Below, piece after piece: positions 1-11,293 of a stretch of 64,000 bases of DNA. Position numbers and translations under genes: made by a program. The first letter of the stretch is position 1. Each line of letters opens with the position of its first letter. The notes beneath the pieces were generated by a model. The model did no database searches, was not told the origin of the DNA, and saw only the letters and a list, made by a program, of their open reading frames with translations. This DNA is from Mercenaria mercenaria (Eukaryota; Mollusca; Bivalvia; Venerida; Veneridae). Location of the stretch: positions 1-64,000 of the forward strand of contig NW_026463318.1 of assembly GCF_021730395.1 (NCBI RefSeq), given 5' to 3'.

Positions 1-33
1 GGATTATTTTAAAACTGAGGATTAAGTGATTTT

Positions 34-849
34 GTGACAATGGAAAATTTACCTGCGTTTCCCAAATTTGATGTTTACGCTGACGAAAATTCCCTAGGTG
101 TTCGGTGGGACAAATATGTAGATAAACTGGAGAATTTATTTGTTGGACTAGGTATAAATACAAGGAAAAGGAAAAAGGCACTGTTACTGCACTATGCTGG
201 AGATGATGTATATGACATTTATGATACGTTAAATCTACATGGAGAGAGTGAAAATTACGATGAAACAAAAGCTGGACTTACAAACTACTTCAAACCTAGA
301 AAAAACACTCAGTTTGAAATTTTCGAATTCAGGAATATTAAACAGTTGCACGGTGAAACGATTGACCAATATGTGACTAGATTACGACAAAAAGCTAAAA
401 ACTGTGAATTTTCGGACACTGAGTCAGAAATTAAAAGCCAAATCATACAGGGTGTTATTTCGCAAAAAATGAAATTGCGATGTTTGCAAGATTCAGAAAA
501 ATCACTTAATGACTTACTTACAATGATGAGAACAATGGAAATTTCGAAAACTCAAGCAACAAGTATGTCAAAGGACACTAGTAGTCAGCAGGTAGTGCGT
601 GTAAAAAGCAATCCATATTTTAGTCGGAAATCAAAGGGATTCGTACCACAACGTTCGCAACAACGTTCTAGTTCATATCAAGGTTTACCGCAAGCAGGCT
701 TGTCGTCGGGAAGGCGAATCAGTCCTCAACAAACTAGCAAGAAATGTCGTAACTGTGGAGGAAAATACCCACATATATCACGTTGCCCCGCGCTTGGAGC
801 AGAATGTTATTATTGCCACAAGAAGAACCATTATATATCTGTTTGTTGA
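34..849 (+). CDS. Gypsy gag-like protein with zinc knuckles
   Basis: The 271-residue ORF has a helical, charged capsid-like N-terminal half typical of Gypsy Gag (retrotransposon-gag style region around residues 25-150, with WDKY, ENLF and FRNIKQ segments). A basic, Ser/Gln-rich linker follows. The C-terminus has two cysteine knuckles: a slightly irregular one (CRNC...H...C) and a canonical CX2CX4HX4C at the very end (CYYCHKKNH...C). In the family this protein packages element RNA. It belongs to the retroelement fossil and is not a host gene. The start chosen is the ATG at about position 40 in this frame, with the reported ORF opening two codons earlier. Confidence 0.8.
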   Translation: MTMENLPAFPKFDVYADENSLGVRWDKYVDKLENLFVGLGINTRKRKKALLLHYAGDDVYDIYDTLNLHGESENYDETKAGLTNYFKPRKNTQFEIFEFRNIKQLHGETIDQYVTRLRQKAKNCEFSDTESEIKSQIIQGVISQKMKLRCLQDSEKSLNDLLTMMRTMEISKTQATSMSKDTSSQQVVRVKSNPYFSRKSKGFVPQRSQQRSSSYQGLPQAGLSSGRRISPQQTSKKCRNCGGKYPHISRCPALGAECYYCHKKNHYISVC

Positions 850-864
850 AAACGTGAGAAGCAG

Positions 865-2565
865 GTGACATTGATCGAGGATGAACAGCCGGATTTAGAA
901 ATTTTAACAGATGAATACGCGACGGATTGCAATTCGGATGAATGTGATGTGCTATTTGGATTCATGTTAGATAGAAAGAAAGTGCCAAAGAAAAGAATAA
1001 AATTAAATGGTGTAGATGTGAATGTTTTGGTTGATAGCGGGTCATCGATCAATATTGTCAGTGAAATTGTCCTTAAGAAAATGAAAAAATCACCGGAAAT
1101 CAAGAAAGCGACCACGAAAGCGTTCGCATTTGGACAGAAGTCTCCACTGCCATTCCAAGGTAAATGTTCTTTGCTTGTTGAGTCGGACTCAAAATTCGTG
1201 ACCAGAGATTTCCATATCGTTACGGGTAATAAAGAATCATTGATTAGTTATGAGCTGTCAGTAGAGCTTGGGATTTTACCGCAGATACAATCTGTTCAAA
1301 CCAAAGACGAGTATGAAGGACTTATTGAGGAATACTCGCAAGTTTTCACTGGGTTAGGATGTCTGAAAAACAGAAAAGTTAAGTGTGACATTGATGAAAG
1401 TGTTGTGCCAGTAGCTCAGCCTCCTAGGAGAGTGCCATTTCATGTGCGTGAGCAAGTTGAGCAGGAACTTAAAAGTTTGGAGGATATGGATGTTATTGAA
1501 AAAGTGGAAGGTGTACCAACACCATGGGTATCGAACCTGGTAGCTGCTCCAAAACCAAATTCACCGAGAGAAGTAAGAGTGTGCATAGATATGAGGAAAG
1601 CCAACACCGCAATTAAAACAGAGAAAAATGTTAGTCCGACGGTGGATGATATAATCTTAACGTTGAACGGCGCAAAAGTGTTTTCACGTCTCGATCTGTA
1701 CAAAGCTTTCCACCAAATTGAACTGGATGAGTCATCACGTGCAATGACAACGTTTCAGACACATGTTGGACTTTTTCGATATAAACGTTTAAATTTTGGA
1801 GTGTCGGCAGCACCGATTCTGTTCCAAAATGAGCTTCGTCAAGCACTTCAGGGTCTAACAGGCGTGTTAAACATTGCTGACGATATCGTATGCTATGGCA
1901 AAACGCGTGAAGAACATGATATCAATCTGCGAGCATTACTTCAGCGTCTTCAAGAACGGAACCTGACATTGAACAAGAAAAAATGTTCGTTCGGACAATC
2001 AAAAATCAAATTCTACGGATACGTGTTTTCGGAATCGGGAATTTCACCTGATCCTGACAAGGTAGATGCAGTAAAAAACATGGACAGACCAAAATCTGTA
2101 TCCGAAATCCGTTCATTTCTTGGTCTCACAAACTATTTGTCTAAGTTCATAGATGGCTATTCAGTCCTAACGGAACCATTACGACGGCTTACACATCAGG
2201 ATGTAAAATTCGAATGGAATGACGATCAGGAAAAATCGTTCACTTCACTAAAAGAGGCATTGACTAGTGACAACGTCATGACGTATTTCGACCCGAGGAA
2301 AGAAACTGAACTCTGGGTAGACGGCAGCCCAGTAGGCTGTTCAGGAATACTTATTCAGAAAGGAAAAATAGTGTCGTATGGAAGCAAAGCTTACAATTCA
2401 GTACAAGCGCGCTATTCGCAAACAGAGAGAGAAGCTTTAAGTGCTGTTATCATGATTCAACATTTTCATTTGTACTTATTCAGCAAGCAATTCAAATTGA
2501 TAACGGATCACGCTGCACTTCAATCAATTTTCAACAATGTAAGAATATACAGTCACCAAGATTAG
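865..2565 (+). CDS. Gypsy pol ORF: protease, reverse transcriptase, RNase H
   Basis: The 566-residue ORF shows the Gypsy pol order. An aspartic protease has its active-site motif VDSGSS near residue 58. The reverse transcriptase has SRLDLYKAFHQIEL, the FGVSAAP motif and an IADD version of the YxDD catalytic box. The RT/RNase H connection contains the RSFLGLTNYLSKFI segment. RNase H starts at ELWVDGSP and continues through the TEREALS helix. In the family these convert element RNA to DNA; integrase would normally follow but is not recognised here. It belongs to the same fossil element as the gag-like ORF just upstream. Confidence 0.85.
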   Translation: MTLIEDEQPDLEILTDEYATDCNSDECDVLFGFMLDRKKVPKKRIKLNGVDVNVLVDSGSSINIVSEIVLKKMKKSPEIKKATTKAFAFGQKSPLPFQGKCSLLVESDSKFVTRDFHIVTGNKESLISYELSVELGILPQIQSVQTKDEYEGLIEEYSQVFTGLGCLKNRKVKCDIDESVVPVAQPPRRVPFHVREQVEQELKSLEDMDVIEKVEGVPTPWVSNLVAAPKPNSPREVRVCIDMRKANTAIKTEKNVSPTVDDIILTLNGAKVFSRLDLYKAFHQIELDESSRAMTTFQTHVGLFRYKRLNFGVSAAPILFQNELRQALQGLTGVLNIADDIVCYGKTREEHDINLRALLQRLQERNLTLNKKKCSFGQSKIKFYGYVFSESGISPDPDKVDAVKNMDRPKSVSEIRSFLGLTNYLSKFIDGYSVLTEPLRRLTHQDVKFEWNDDQEKSFTSLKEALTSDNVMTYFDPRKETELWVDGSPVGCSGILIQKGKIVSYGSKAYNSVQARYSQTEREALSAVIMIQHFHLYLFSKQFKLITDHAALQSIFNNVRIYSHQD

Positions 2566-3001
2566 AACGTTGGCGTTTGAAGTTGTTAACGTATGATTTC
2601 CAGACGATTTATAGACCAGGTAGTCTAATGATCTCAGATTATCTTTCCAGACATCCGCACGCGAGACACGCGACCAACACAGTAGCCGAACAATTGAGAT
2701 AAAACACGAAACTGTTAGATAACGACGGAACATTCCGAGGACTTTCTCAGGATATTTCAATTTACAGTGACATTGTAAAAGTACTTAGCTAAAGCAGATG
2801 CTCTATAAACTGATTATGTTGATAACAAGGGTTAATGAACTTTGCTGAAAAAAGAGGAGATATTATGATAATAGACTTGCTAACTAGCTTATTTCATTAG
2901 AAAGAATTTTCTTGTTTTGAGTATATATTTGAACTTTGATTATTTTAAACAATTTATGTATTCTGATTATTGATGAGTTCTAATCTAAAGGTAAAGGAGG
3001 A

Positions 3002-3235
3002 TGTAGTAAGCAAGTCTACAAGATAGATTAAGCTCCGCCTATGATATCATATTCCATTGTTGTTTCTGTATGTAAGATATATACATATTTCTATAGAGAG
3101 AGTGTGAGTTTATAATTTGGATGTAACACACATATTAAATATATAAACCATCCTTCGGGTCTTGTTCTGTTTGTGTGTCAATAAGCCATCTCAATAAATC
3201 AATACATATATATTACAATGACGATATATATTACA
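3002..3235 (+). repeat. Probable 3' LTR of the Gypsy element
   Basis: The segment begins TGTAGTAAGCAAG directly after a purine run (about 2988-3001) and ends at one of two CA dinucleotides, near 3217 or 3235. It contains AT-rich promoter-like sequence and AATAAA-like signals near 3195. The end is uncertain because the 5' LTR is not in the window for comparison. Confidence 0.55.
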
Positions 3236-3477
3236 GACGCTATGATGAGCAGTTTTTAAATCATACCAGGACTGAACTGTTTTGATATCTGTCTTCTGGC
3301 CTGTTTCGTCGGGCCCTTAAGGGTGTTTCTCTTGTTGCTCTGTATTCTGAAAAAGCATTGAGTACATACGTTTTTGGTTCTAAAGGTTTGCTTTTTATAT
3401 ATTTATACACGAGCATTTTTGTGTTTTACATGCCATGCCTTTTTGTTTCCATTACGTGTGTAAGAGATTCACCTGGA

Positions 3478-3790
3478 GGGGATTACTTTTATTTACACTG
3501 TCCTGTGTCTTTGGAACATGGTGGGGGTAAGAGTGAGGTTGGGTGCGCACCATAAACCGGTTTAAGCTCCCCAGTGGTGTTTTTGCCACTGACCGTTCCA
3601 AGGCGATGCCCCACTGTGTTTCTTTGTTTGTTCGTTTTGTTCTCATGTGTTGGCTTTGTGTGTGTGCGCGTGTATGTGTGTGTGTGTTTGTGGTGTGCAC
3701 GTCTGCGTGCTGTGGAGGCTGCGTTTTTAGTACGTGGCATTCCCTGTTTTATATTTGTCTTTGTTTTTTTTTTTGGAGTCAAATTAAATA
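3478..3790 (+). repeat. Dispersed repeat, TGCGCACCATAAACC family, copy 1
   Basis: The segment with GGTGCGCACCATAAACC, TGTTTCTTTGTTTGTTCG, a TG-rich run and GTGGCATTCCCTGTTTTAT is matched in pieces near 50500-50750 and, on the minus strand, near 57730-57960. Three diverged copies in one window mark it as a dispersed element. The ORFs across it arise from TG-rich composition and are not counted as genes. Confidence 0.6.
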
Positions 3791-4310
3791 TGGTTTTTTA
3801 TTCAAAGTTTGAAGTGTTATTAAGATTAAAAGCAATAAGATTAAAAGCAATGGTATTACTGGTGAAATTTCATAAGACGAAATACTGTAATGATTAATAT
3901 ATGTTGCTGTTGCTGTTGCAAACGATAACAGGAATGGTGATATTTCGTATGAAGAAACAAATTTGATATAAATTGAGACTGGTAGTTATAGTGTTGATTA
4001 TGGGAATGATGAGGAATTGTTTTATATGATTCTGTTTACAACAAAAACTATTGATTGTTATTCGTGTCTTTAGGATGAAAATGTATATCACCAATTATGT
4101 AATTGTCATTATTGTCATCATCATTGATACCCTGAAAACCAATTTATCACCATTGACAGACAAAATAATTGAACACTCTTAAGGAAAAGAATTGTCCAAA
4201 TTTCAATCACCGCCATTATTATCGACAACAATACAAACACCTCCATTACTATAGTCATCAATAACCACAACAAACTGTTATCTTACGACCAAATCTGTTT
4301 TTCATCTTGT
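3791..4310. other. Non-coding, no feature recognised
   Basis: AT-rich sequence with short CTGTTG and CAT runs. No ORF, RNA gene or repeat I can name. Confidence 0.5.
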
Positions 4311-4319
4311 TTATCAGCA

Positions 4320-4755
4320 AACACATCAGTAGAACTATCGATGATAATGATCATGTGATGACAGATGATGATACTTATGATGTTGATATTGATGACAGTG
4401 GTGGTTGTGATGATGATGATTATGATGATAAAGATGGTAATGATAACGATGATTACCGTGTGTTGGTGGTGGTGGTGATCATGATAGTGACCACGGTGGT
4501 AGTGATGAAGATGATAATGATGATGATGATGATGGTGGTGATGATGATCTTGATGATGTTGTTCCTGCTGGTGATGATAGTGTTTGTAATGATGATGATT
4601 GTCATTATGGTTGTGATGATAGTGATGATGTTAATAAAAGTGATGGTGGTGATCAAAATGTAGATGATGATGATTGTTATGGTGGTTGTGATGATAGTAG
4701 TGGTGATAATGCTGCTGCTGCTGCTGATGATGATGATGATGGTGATGACATTAAT
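4320..4755. repeat. GAT/GTG-rich degenerate microsatellite
   Basis: About 430 bases are built from GATGAT, GGTGGT and GTGATG trinucleotide runs with interruptions. Asp-, Val/Met- and Ile/Thr-rich ORFs on both strands are by-products of this composition and are not genes. Confidence 0.9.
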
Positions 4756-4842
4756 TAAAACAATATTTTTCAGGTTTCTGTGACACGTCAATGTGTCAAA
4801 GCATGAAAACTTACATAATGAATGGGTTATATAAGACACACA

Positions 4843-5380
4843 TTAAAGGGAAAGGCAACGTTGTTCTAATGTTAATTTTGTCAGCAGGAATTTCTTAAAT
4901 CATTTAAAGAAGTGAAAGAATTTTCAAAATCGGAGTAAAAATGAGAAAGTTATGAGCATTTAAATATTTGGTCAAATTGGCGGGCATTTTGTTTCCATGG
5001 CAACAAAAAACAAAATGGCGAATTTATTAAATTTTTAGATACACATTTGAACTGCATTTACTTATTACTGTAAAATAATTTCTCTACTTTTTCCAGCTAT
5101 AATGAAAGAAATTATCATATTTTACACCTTACACTCAAGAAACATATGAAAATTAGTCTTTTAAAAGGTTATTTGCTAAATAAAGTATTCAGCAGTGTGT
5201 AAATGACGTCATAAACACACTAAAATGGCTGCCTCCATTATCAGCCATTTTCTTAAATTTCAAACTGCCATATCTTTTTCAATAGTTGTCCGATTTTAAA
5301 AATTCTTTCAGCGTTATGAAAGGCTTGATGATGGCTTTCATATAAAATTAACTTATTATCAGGCTTTCCTTACCCTTTAA
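4843..5380. mobile_element. Non-autonomous DNA transposon with TTAA ends
   Basis: Left end TTAAAGGGAAAGGCAAC and right end, read in reverse complement, TTAAAGGGTAAGGAAAGCC form imperfect terminal inverted repeats that extend into TTAATTTT-containing sequence. TTAA occurs at both borders (4843-4846 and 5377-5380), the target site used by piggyBac-type elements. No transposase is inside. Assignment to piggyBac is an inference from the TTAA only. Confidence 0.5.
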
Positions 5381-5384
5381 AGAA

Positions 5385-6560
5385 ACAATTTGCAGGTGAA
5401 ACAACTGAAAATGTGTGGGAGTGACAAAATAATTGACCTTAAAATTTTTCTAATGGTCCCTTTTCCATAGCAGGACAAATTTTATTATTATTGCCAGTTA
5501 TCTTTCAAGACTTGATCAGAAGACATGGTAATTAGAGTTCCCAAGCATGCAGCAGTGGAATAATGCCATCACATGCACTGATAAGCACCAGTTTATAATA
5601 TAAACAAGGTTAATGTTTTCATGCTTCAAATTGGCAAGATGTTTGTTTTTGTTTTGTTTTGTTTTTTGTTGTTTTTTTTTTGTTGTTGTAGTTGTTGTTG
5701 AGAAATTCAAATCTGATATAAAAACAATTTGCAAAATCAGAAAGTTCTAATCATGAGGTTTCCGGTTCAATATTAGTAAAATACAATGATGAATTTTCTG
5801 ATGCTGATGTTAATGATGATGATGATGATGATCCAAAAATAAAAACCTTATATACAGTTATAACAATTATTTGAAGTATCACTTCAAAACAAATGTTTAA
5901 ATAACAGCAATATAAATCATCATATACATACCATTCTTATTTCACTGACAACATTATAACGAAAATATCTTCATCACTATCAACATCATCATAAAATACA
6001 TCCTGTCATAAAAATCATCAGCAGCAGCAGCATCACCATCGTCATTATCATCATCGACAGCAGCAGCAGCAATAAAAATAATCAAAACAAAATCTTAAAG
6101 AAGCGGCATAATTACATGTTATTTTTTTCCCTGCCTTTCTCAATTAAAAAAATAATACCATCATCATCGGAGCTATTGACATCGTTAGCTGCATTTTCAT
6201 CATCAGCATTATCAAAACATTGACAAAGGTAATATGTAATATCAGCATACTTCGCATAAACATCATCATCGAATAACGCTACAAAAACTATCATAATTAT
6301 TCATCATCATCATAATCATCAGTAGCTTCGCTATTTCCAACAACATTCTCGTTCCACCAATTTCCTTCTTTATGACCTTCATAATGTAATCAATATATCT
6401 GATATGAAAAAAAAAACGAAACATATGATTTTGACTCCAAAATCTCACTCTATTTTTTTCACTCCAATGTCACTCCAAAATCTCAGTCCATGACTCCACT
6501 CCATGACTCCACTCCATGACTCCACTCCAAGACTCCACTCCATATTTTATCATATGCCAA
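5385..6560 (+). repeat. Direct duplication, unit A
   Basis: This segment matches 7270-8430 in order and orientation. Shared landmarks are GAAGACATGGTAATTAGA, CAAGGTTAATGTTTTCATGC, the CAT/CAG trinucleotide field, CCAACAACATTCTCGTTCCA and the CTCACTCC / GACTCCACTCC run at the 3' end. It contains many CAT, CAG and GAT trinucleotide repeats. No gene seen. Confidence 0.8.
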
Positions 6561-6589
6561 TGTGTCTACATAAGTAATGCACACTGTGT

Positions 6590-6818
6590 GTTCTTCCCGA
6601 TTCCTCAAGGTCAACATAAGACTGGTTTTACAATCCCAAATCCACAGATCTTACCTTTTGGAGGAAGAATACCATGTGTTTCTCTTTTGTATCAAACAAT
6701 TGATGCTGTGGCTGGCAAAAGTAATTGGACTGTTGTTGAAACAAAAACATTAAATTGCGATATGGAGTCATGCTGCTGCTCAAAATGGACAATAGATGGA
6801 ATGAACAGAAATCCTTAG
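6590..6818 (+). CDS. Possible 3'-terminal exon of an unknown gene
   Basis: After a pyrimidine-rich tract ending in CAG/CAAG near 6608, an open frame encodes about 70 residues with a non-repetitive look. It includes FTIPNPQILPFGGRIPCVSL and a Cys-rich end (CDMESCCCSKW), and stops at 6816-6818. AATAAAA-type signals occur near 7030. There is no upstream exon and no family I recognise. It lies between the two duplicated units. Chance ORF is a real alternative. Confidence 0.2.
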
Positions 6819-7269
6819 ATGAACACAGAAGTTTAAATATTGATGACCACTTCTTGTTTCTGTTAGCCTCAATTCTTTGTAACCTTTTTGCTTATTGCAA
6901 GATATTTGTTAACTTCCAACATTGCATGTATATATTTAAACCACATTTCTTTGCCAAGTGTGGACGCAAACTAGATTATATTTTGATGGGTTTTGAATGT
7001 CAAATATCAATTATAGCCAATTAGTGCCTAATAAAAATAAAACCGTTCTGCTAGTGTGAACATGGTATTATAGTGGTGTACTTTACAGGAATGCAGTGAC
7101 ATACTGATATTATGAAATGTGAAAATATTTACTCAGCTTACCTCTGAAGACACAAATTTAATGGTTAATTCAGAAGGTCAGGTTTCTTCACCCCCACATA
7201 TTTGCCAATAAGTAGGTATTTAAGCCTGGTAATCAAAACATTTACCTATATATATAAGGCACACACAAA

Positions 7270-8430
7270 AGAAAAAAATTGCAGATGTAACAATTGAAAT
7301 ATTTGGGAAATAACAAAACAATTGATCTTAAAGCCTTCTAGTAGCCTTCTAGTAGCAAGAGCAAATTTTATTTATTGTTGCCTGTTATCTTTCAAGTCAG
7401 AAGACATGGTAATTAGATGGGTGGTAAAGGAGTCCCTAAGCATGCAACAGTGGAATTATACCATGACTTGCACTGATAAGCCCAGTGTGTTTGATGTATA
7501 ATGTAAACAAGGTTAATGTTTTCATGCCGACCAAATTGTCAAGATGGATTTTTGTTGTTGTTGAAAAATTCAAATTTTATATTAGAATAATTTGAAAAAT
7601 TAAAAAGTTGCAATCATGAGCTTTCTAGTTCAGTATTGCTAAAAAGACCTTGAGGATATTTCTGATGTTAGTGATGATGATGTTGTCAGTGAATTAAAAC
7701 TTAAATCGTAATAAACAGTTATACTATCTTATTAAAGTATTGCTTCAAAACAAATGTTTTAATTACACTTTAATCATCACAAACATCAATAATTTCCATC
7801 GATAACAGCAATATAAATCATCATCATTATCATATACATGCCGTTCTTATTTCACAGACAACATTATAATTAAAAGATCTACATCGCTATCAACATCATC
7901 ATCAAAATCATCCTTTCCTCAAAATCATCATCATCATCACCATCATCTTCATCATCACAGCAGCAGCAACAATAAAAATATCAAAACAAAGTCATTCTAA
8001 TAATGCGGCATAAGTATTGTCATTCTTGTCCCTCTCTTTCGCAATTCAATAAAAAAAAATAACTACACCATCGTCATCAGTGCTATTAATATCAGCAGCA
8101 GCATTTTCATCATCTGCATTATAAAAAACAGTGACAAAGGTAATATTAGCATACTTTACATCATTCTCAAATAACGTAGCAAAAAGAAATATCATCATTT
8201 TCATCATCAGCAGCAGCATCATCATCATCTTCATCATCATCATTAGAAGTAGTAGTTGTAGTAGCTACTCCATTTCCAACAACATTCTCGTTCCATTTCT
8301 AGCCTTCTTTATAAACTTCATCAAGTAAATCAATATACCTGATATGAAAAAAACAACATATGAGTTTGACTCCAAAATCTCACTCCGTGACTCCACTCCA
8401 TGACTCTACTTCATATTTTGTCGTATGCAT
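7270..8430 (+). repeat. Direct duplication, unit B
   Basis: Second copy of the 5385-6560 segment, diverged by point changes and different trinucleotide run lengths. It ends, like unit A, in CTCACTCC / GACTCCACTCC repeats and a CATATTTTRTCRTATGC block. The spacer between units is about 710 bases. Confidence 0.8.
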
Positions 8431-11290
8431 ATGTGAGGTGAAAGCGGAAGAATAGAAACATAGACTGACAAAGGACGAATCATTATCCGCATATCTGTAT
8501 TTGACAAAGTTAAGCCAGTCTTGGCCACTTAATAGAAAGTTTCTTACACCAATTAATGGGCCGAGAGACCATATTTCTCTACAACAGTTGTTGAAATCTT
8601 AGTCGTAACTATCCATTCGTTATCTATCTATTTCATGTGAGACAGTTTGAGCTGACGACACAGAATATACAGGATATGCTACCTATGCAAGTCTAACTGA
8701 TGGATATCGAACTCCATTAATCGTGTATAAAAATGGATAAAATCATAATATAAGGGCGCCCGTGTAGTGTGGATAAAGTGGATCAATATTACTTTAAACA
8801 AGTTTTATAACGCTTCTTTCCTTTTAGCAAATGACAGCATTTCCAATTAAAATCTAGGTCGCCTTCGTGGTGTAAATGTCCTATATTGCATTTCTCTGAA
8901 ATCGTAAAAATAGATTTGTTTTTAAAGGCACATGAGATTTCCACGTGATATAACAGTCATACTAATATGAACAAGGTCCTATAAATAGAATTAATATAGC
9001 TGTTTTTCAGTGAATTACAATTATGTATGTGTCTTTGTATTTGTTTTGTAAAGGTGCACGCTTTTTCAACGTGATAAGTTCATATTCTGGAGAATAACCT
9101 ATTTATATGTCAGTTTGGGCTGCCCAAAATAGGAACAGACGTAGTTTGAACTTAAAATCTTCTTTTTAAGGTACCAGTTGCGTACTGCTTTCACAAATTG
9201 AACAAGAATTTTGTTGTAGGAACAGATTTCCACTACATGAATTTATTACATATCATTGCTAAATTAGAATATTAAAAAAATGTTCGCTTGTTATGGTAAT
9301 TTGTCTTCACTACGCACATTTTAGTATAGAAGACAAATTCAGCAAAAGGTACAGAAGAAATGAGCAATGGCAGGACAAACTTTCAGGGATAACATATATC
9401 AGACTTCAATATATCACATTGTAGCTTTAAGCCTTAAGTAGGGTGTTATACGAAATTACATTTGTTTTGTTTGATATCTCTTCAAAGGCAAAACTATGAC
9501 ATTCGAAACATTAGAGTCGAAATCATATGGCTCCTTGTGATGTCGCACGTAAAAGAATTTTCTGTCAATGGCTTGTTGCACACTAAAAGACAACTATCAA
9601 ATGTTAACACGGCAGTGACTTTGAGGTTCACAAGAAAGATTATAGGAGATATATGTTATTGTTATCACATTTCATAGTCTGTATTGATTTAGAGATCAGT
9701 AGGCTAGAGGCCAAAGAAGCAGTGTTCTTGACACTGGTTATTCTTTCCATATATAAAGAAAAAGTTGTGTTGAATAAAGCCAAATATTCAAATTGTGACG
9801 AGACGGATTTTTTTAGTTCCCGATGCAATCGTCTTTAATGATTGCTTTACAAACAGGCCCCTGGTGGCTCATTTATTGTTTATCCCATCTTGCATGTAGC
9901 AGGGGTACGGGGATTCCACTCCCCTACATTTTTGATATTTTAAACGTTTGGTCTAGCATTCTGGTGAGTTTTGAGAGAAAGAAATTTCTGTCATGATCAA
10001 TGGGGTCCTCCAAGGAATATTTTGTAATTTTGAACGTCAGATGATTTAACACTGAAAATACTTTTGTCCTCCACTCCAGGAATATGTTATATACTGACGA
10101 ACTGGCTTCGGCGAAATAGATATTTTGACTAGGTATTTGTAAACATTTAAGTAACAATACCAAAGATGATTTTGAGTATTTTAAAGTCAAACGCTGAATT
10201 CTAGTGAGTTTGAACTTGAATCTTTTTATTCCGAAGGAAATATCTATACATATAATTGTTTCAAATGATAGTGCATTTTAGTAGTCAATTTATTCTGTAT
10301 AGGTTGCTTTTCATAATTTGATTTTGTCATATAACATAATGCAATCAAATTTACATAATGCATCTTTAATACTCGAAAAAGATCTCGCTTTTGATATTTA
10401 ACGTCGACGGGAGTGGTGCTCTTCCTTGATAAGAACAAAAAATGTTTTGTAATTATATAGCGAGATTGATCTAAATATACATAAATAGCAGATTTAAACC
10501 ATTTTGCTTTTAGAGATGGTCAAAATTAGGAACAAAACTTTGTTTCAAACTGCTACCTATTGAGAAAAAAGTAGCCAAAGAAGTATACAATGCTTGCATT
10601 TAGGTATGAAAACTATTCGATACAGGGTTTATATATTTAACATGCTTATTAGTTTTTAAATAAAAATGTGTAACAAAACATATTTTGAAAAGAAAGTATT
10701 TATCTTTGGTTTAAAGATTTTTAAATTCTGGAGAAGAAAATCTGACTTTCATAGAAAGAAACAAATTTTTCTTTTGCTCCAAGAAGACTTCTAGCTCTCC
10801 TTCCCCTTCCCATTTCTCCTTCCATCCCCAACCCCGTCCTCCCATAAACATCTCTTGATATCGTAACATTTATGTTTTAAAAAGTAGAACAGCTGCTAGT
10901 ATTTGAAATAAAAAGTTTGATATGTATATACGTACATATAATCTATTTGTAATTAAAACCAGAAAACGTATTGTTGGAGCTCTTTCATACTCTGAGAACC
11001 AGTTGGAAAAACAAGTGTATCCTGTATCAATAAGCTATCAACAAATCGTGATATACATTTAATAATCACATATTTAAATAATTGACAATTTGTTGTCGAT
11101 GCGGCTCTCCTTACTATTGTGGTGTCATAATTTTGAATAATGACAGATACAACAGATACAAAGAATTAGAATTAAAGTCATTCTAATGCAGGGTTAAGCA
11201 AATTGCATGCTTGAACCGGTTACAAAAAAAGGTATTTTCATTCTGATGCTACTGTTTATATAAAAGGAAAATGTGGGTTATAACGGAACT
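8431..11290. other. Non-coding; outer end of the left duplication arm
   Basis: No gene is seen. From about 8717 to at least 9120 it matches, inverted, 52600-52965, so it is the outer flank of the large inverted duplication. 9120-11290 is AT-rich with only short chance ORFs. Around 10630-10800 there is a diverged match to 14985-15160 (GCTTATTAGTTTT and GACTTTCATA landmarks), a dispersed repeat. Confidence 0.6.
8717..9120 (+). repeat. Inverted duplication flank, left copy
   Basis: Landmarks GTGTAGTGTGGATAAAGTGG, AGGACATTTACACCACG (reverse complement) and TTTCAACGTGATAAGTTCAT have counterparts in opposite orientation at 52600-52965. The match runs through several hundred bases and coincides with the mirrored gene order, so I read it as segmental duplication and not a transposon. 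Confidence 0.7.
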
Positions 11291-11293
11291 GTT

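Larger units (their letters stand above)
1..3235 (+). mobile_element. Ty3/Gypsy LTR retrotransposon, 3' part (fossil)
   Basis: The window opens just upstream of a gag-like ORF. It is followed by a pol ORF with protease, reverse transcriptase and RNase H, a purine-rich tract ending at about 3001, and an LTR-like segment starting TGTAGTAAGC. The 5' LTR and primer-binding site lie outside the window. I see no recognisable integrase between RNase H and the LTR, so the copy looks incomplete and broken (at least one break). Age cannot be estimated because only one LTR is visible. Gag and pol style resemble Gypsy elements common in molluscs; the clade is not resolved here. Confidence 0.85.

Noticed and set aside
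3489-3897. Several overlapping ORFs on both strands
   Set aside because: TG/CA-rich dispersed repeat, translated in many frames.
4307-4839. 118- and 128-codon ORFs on opposite strands
   Set aside because: Both are translations of the GAT/GTG microsatellite (Asp, Val/Met or Ile/Thr runs).
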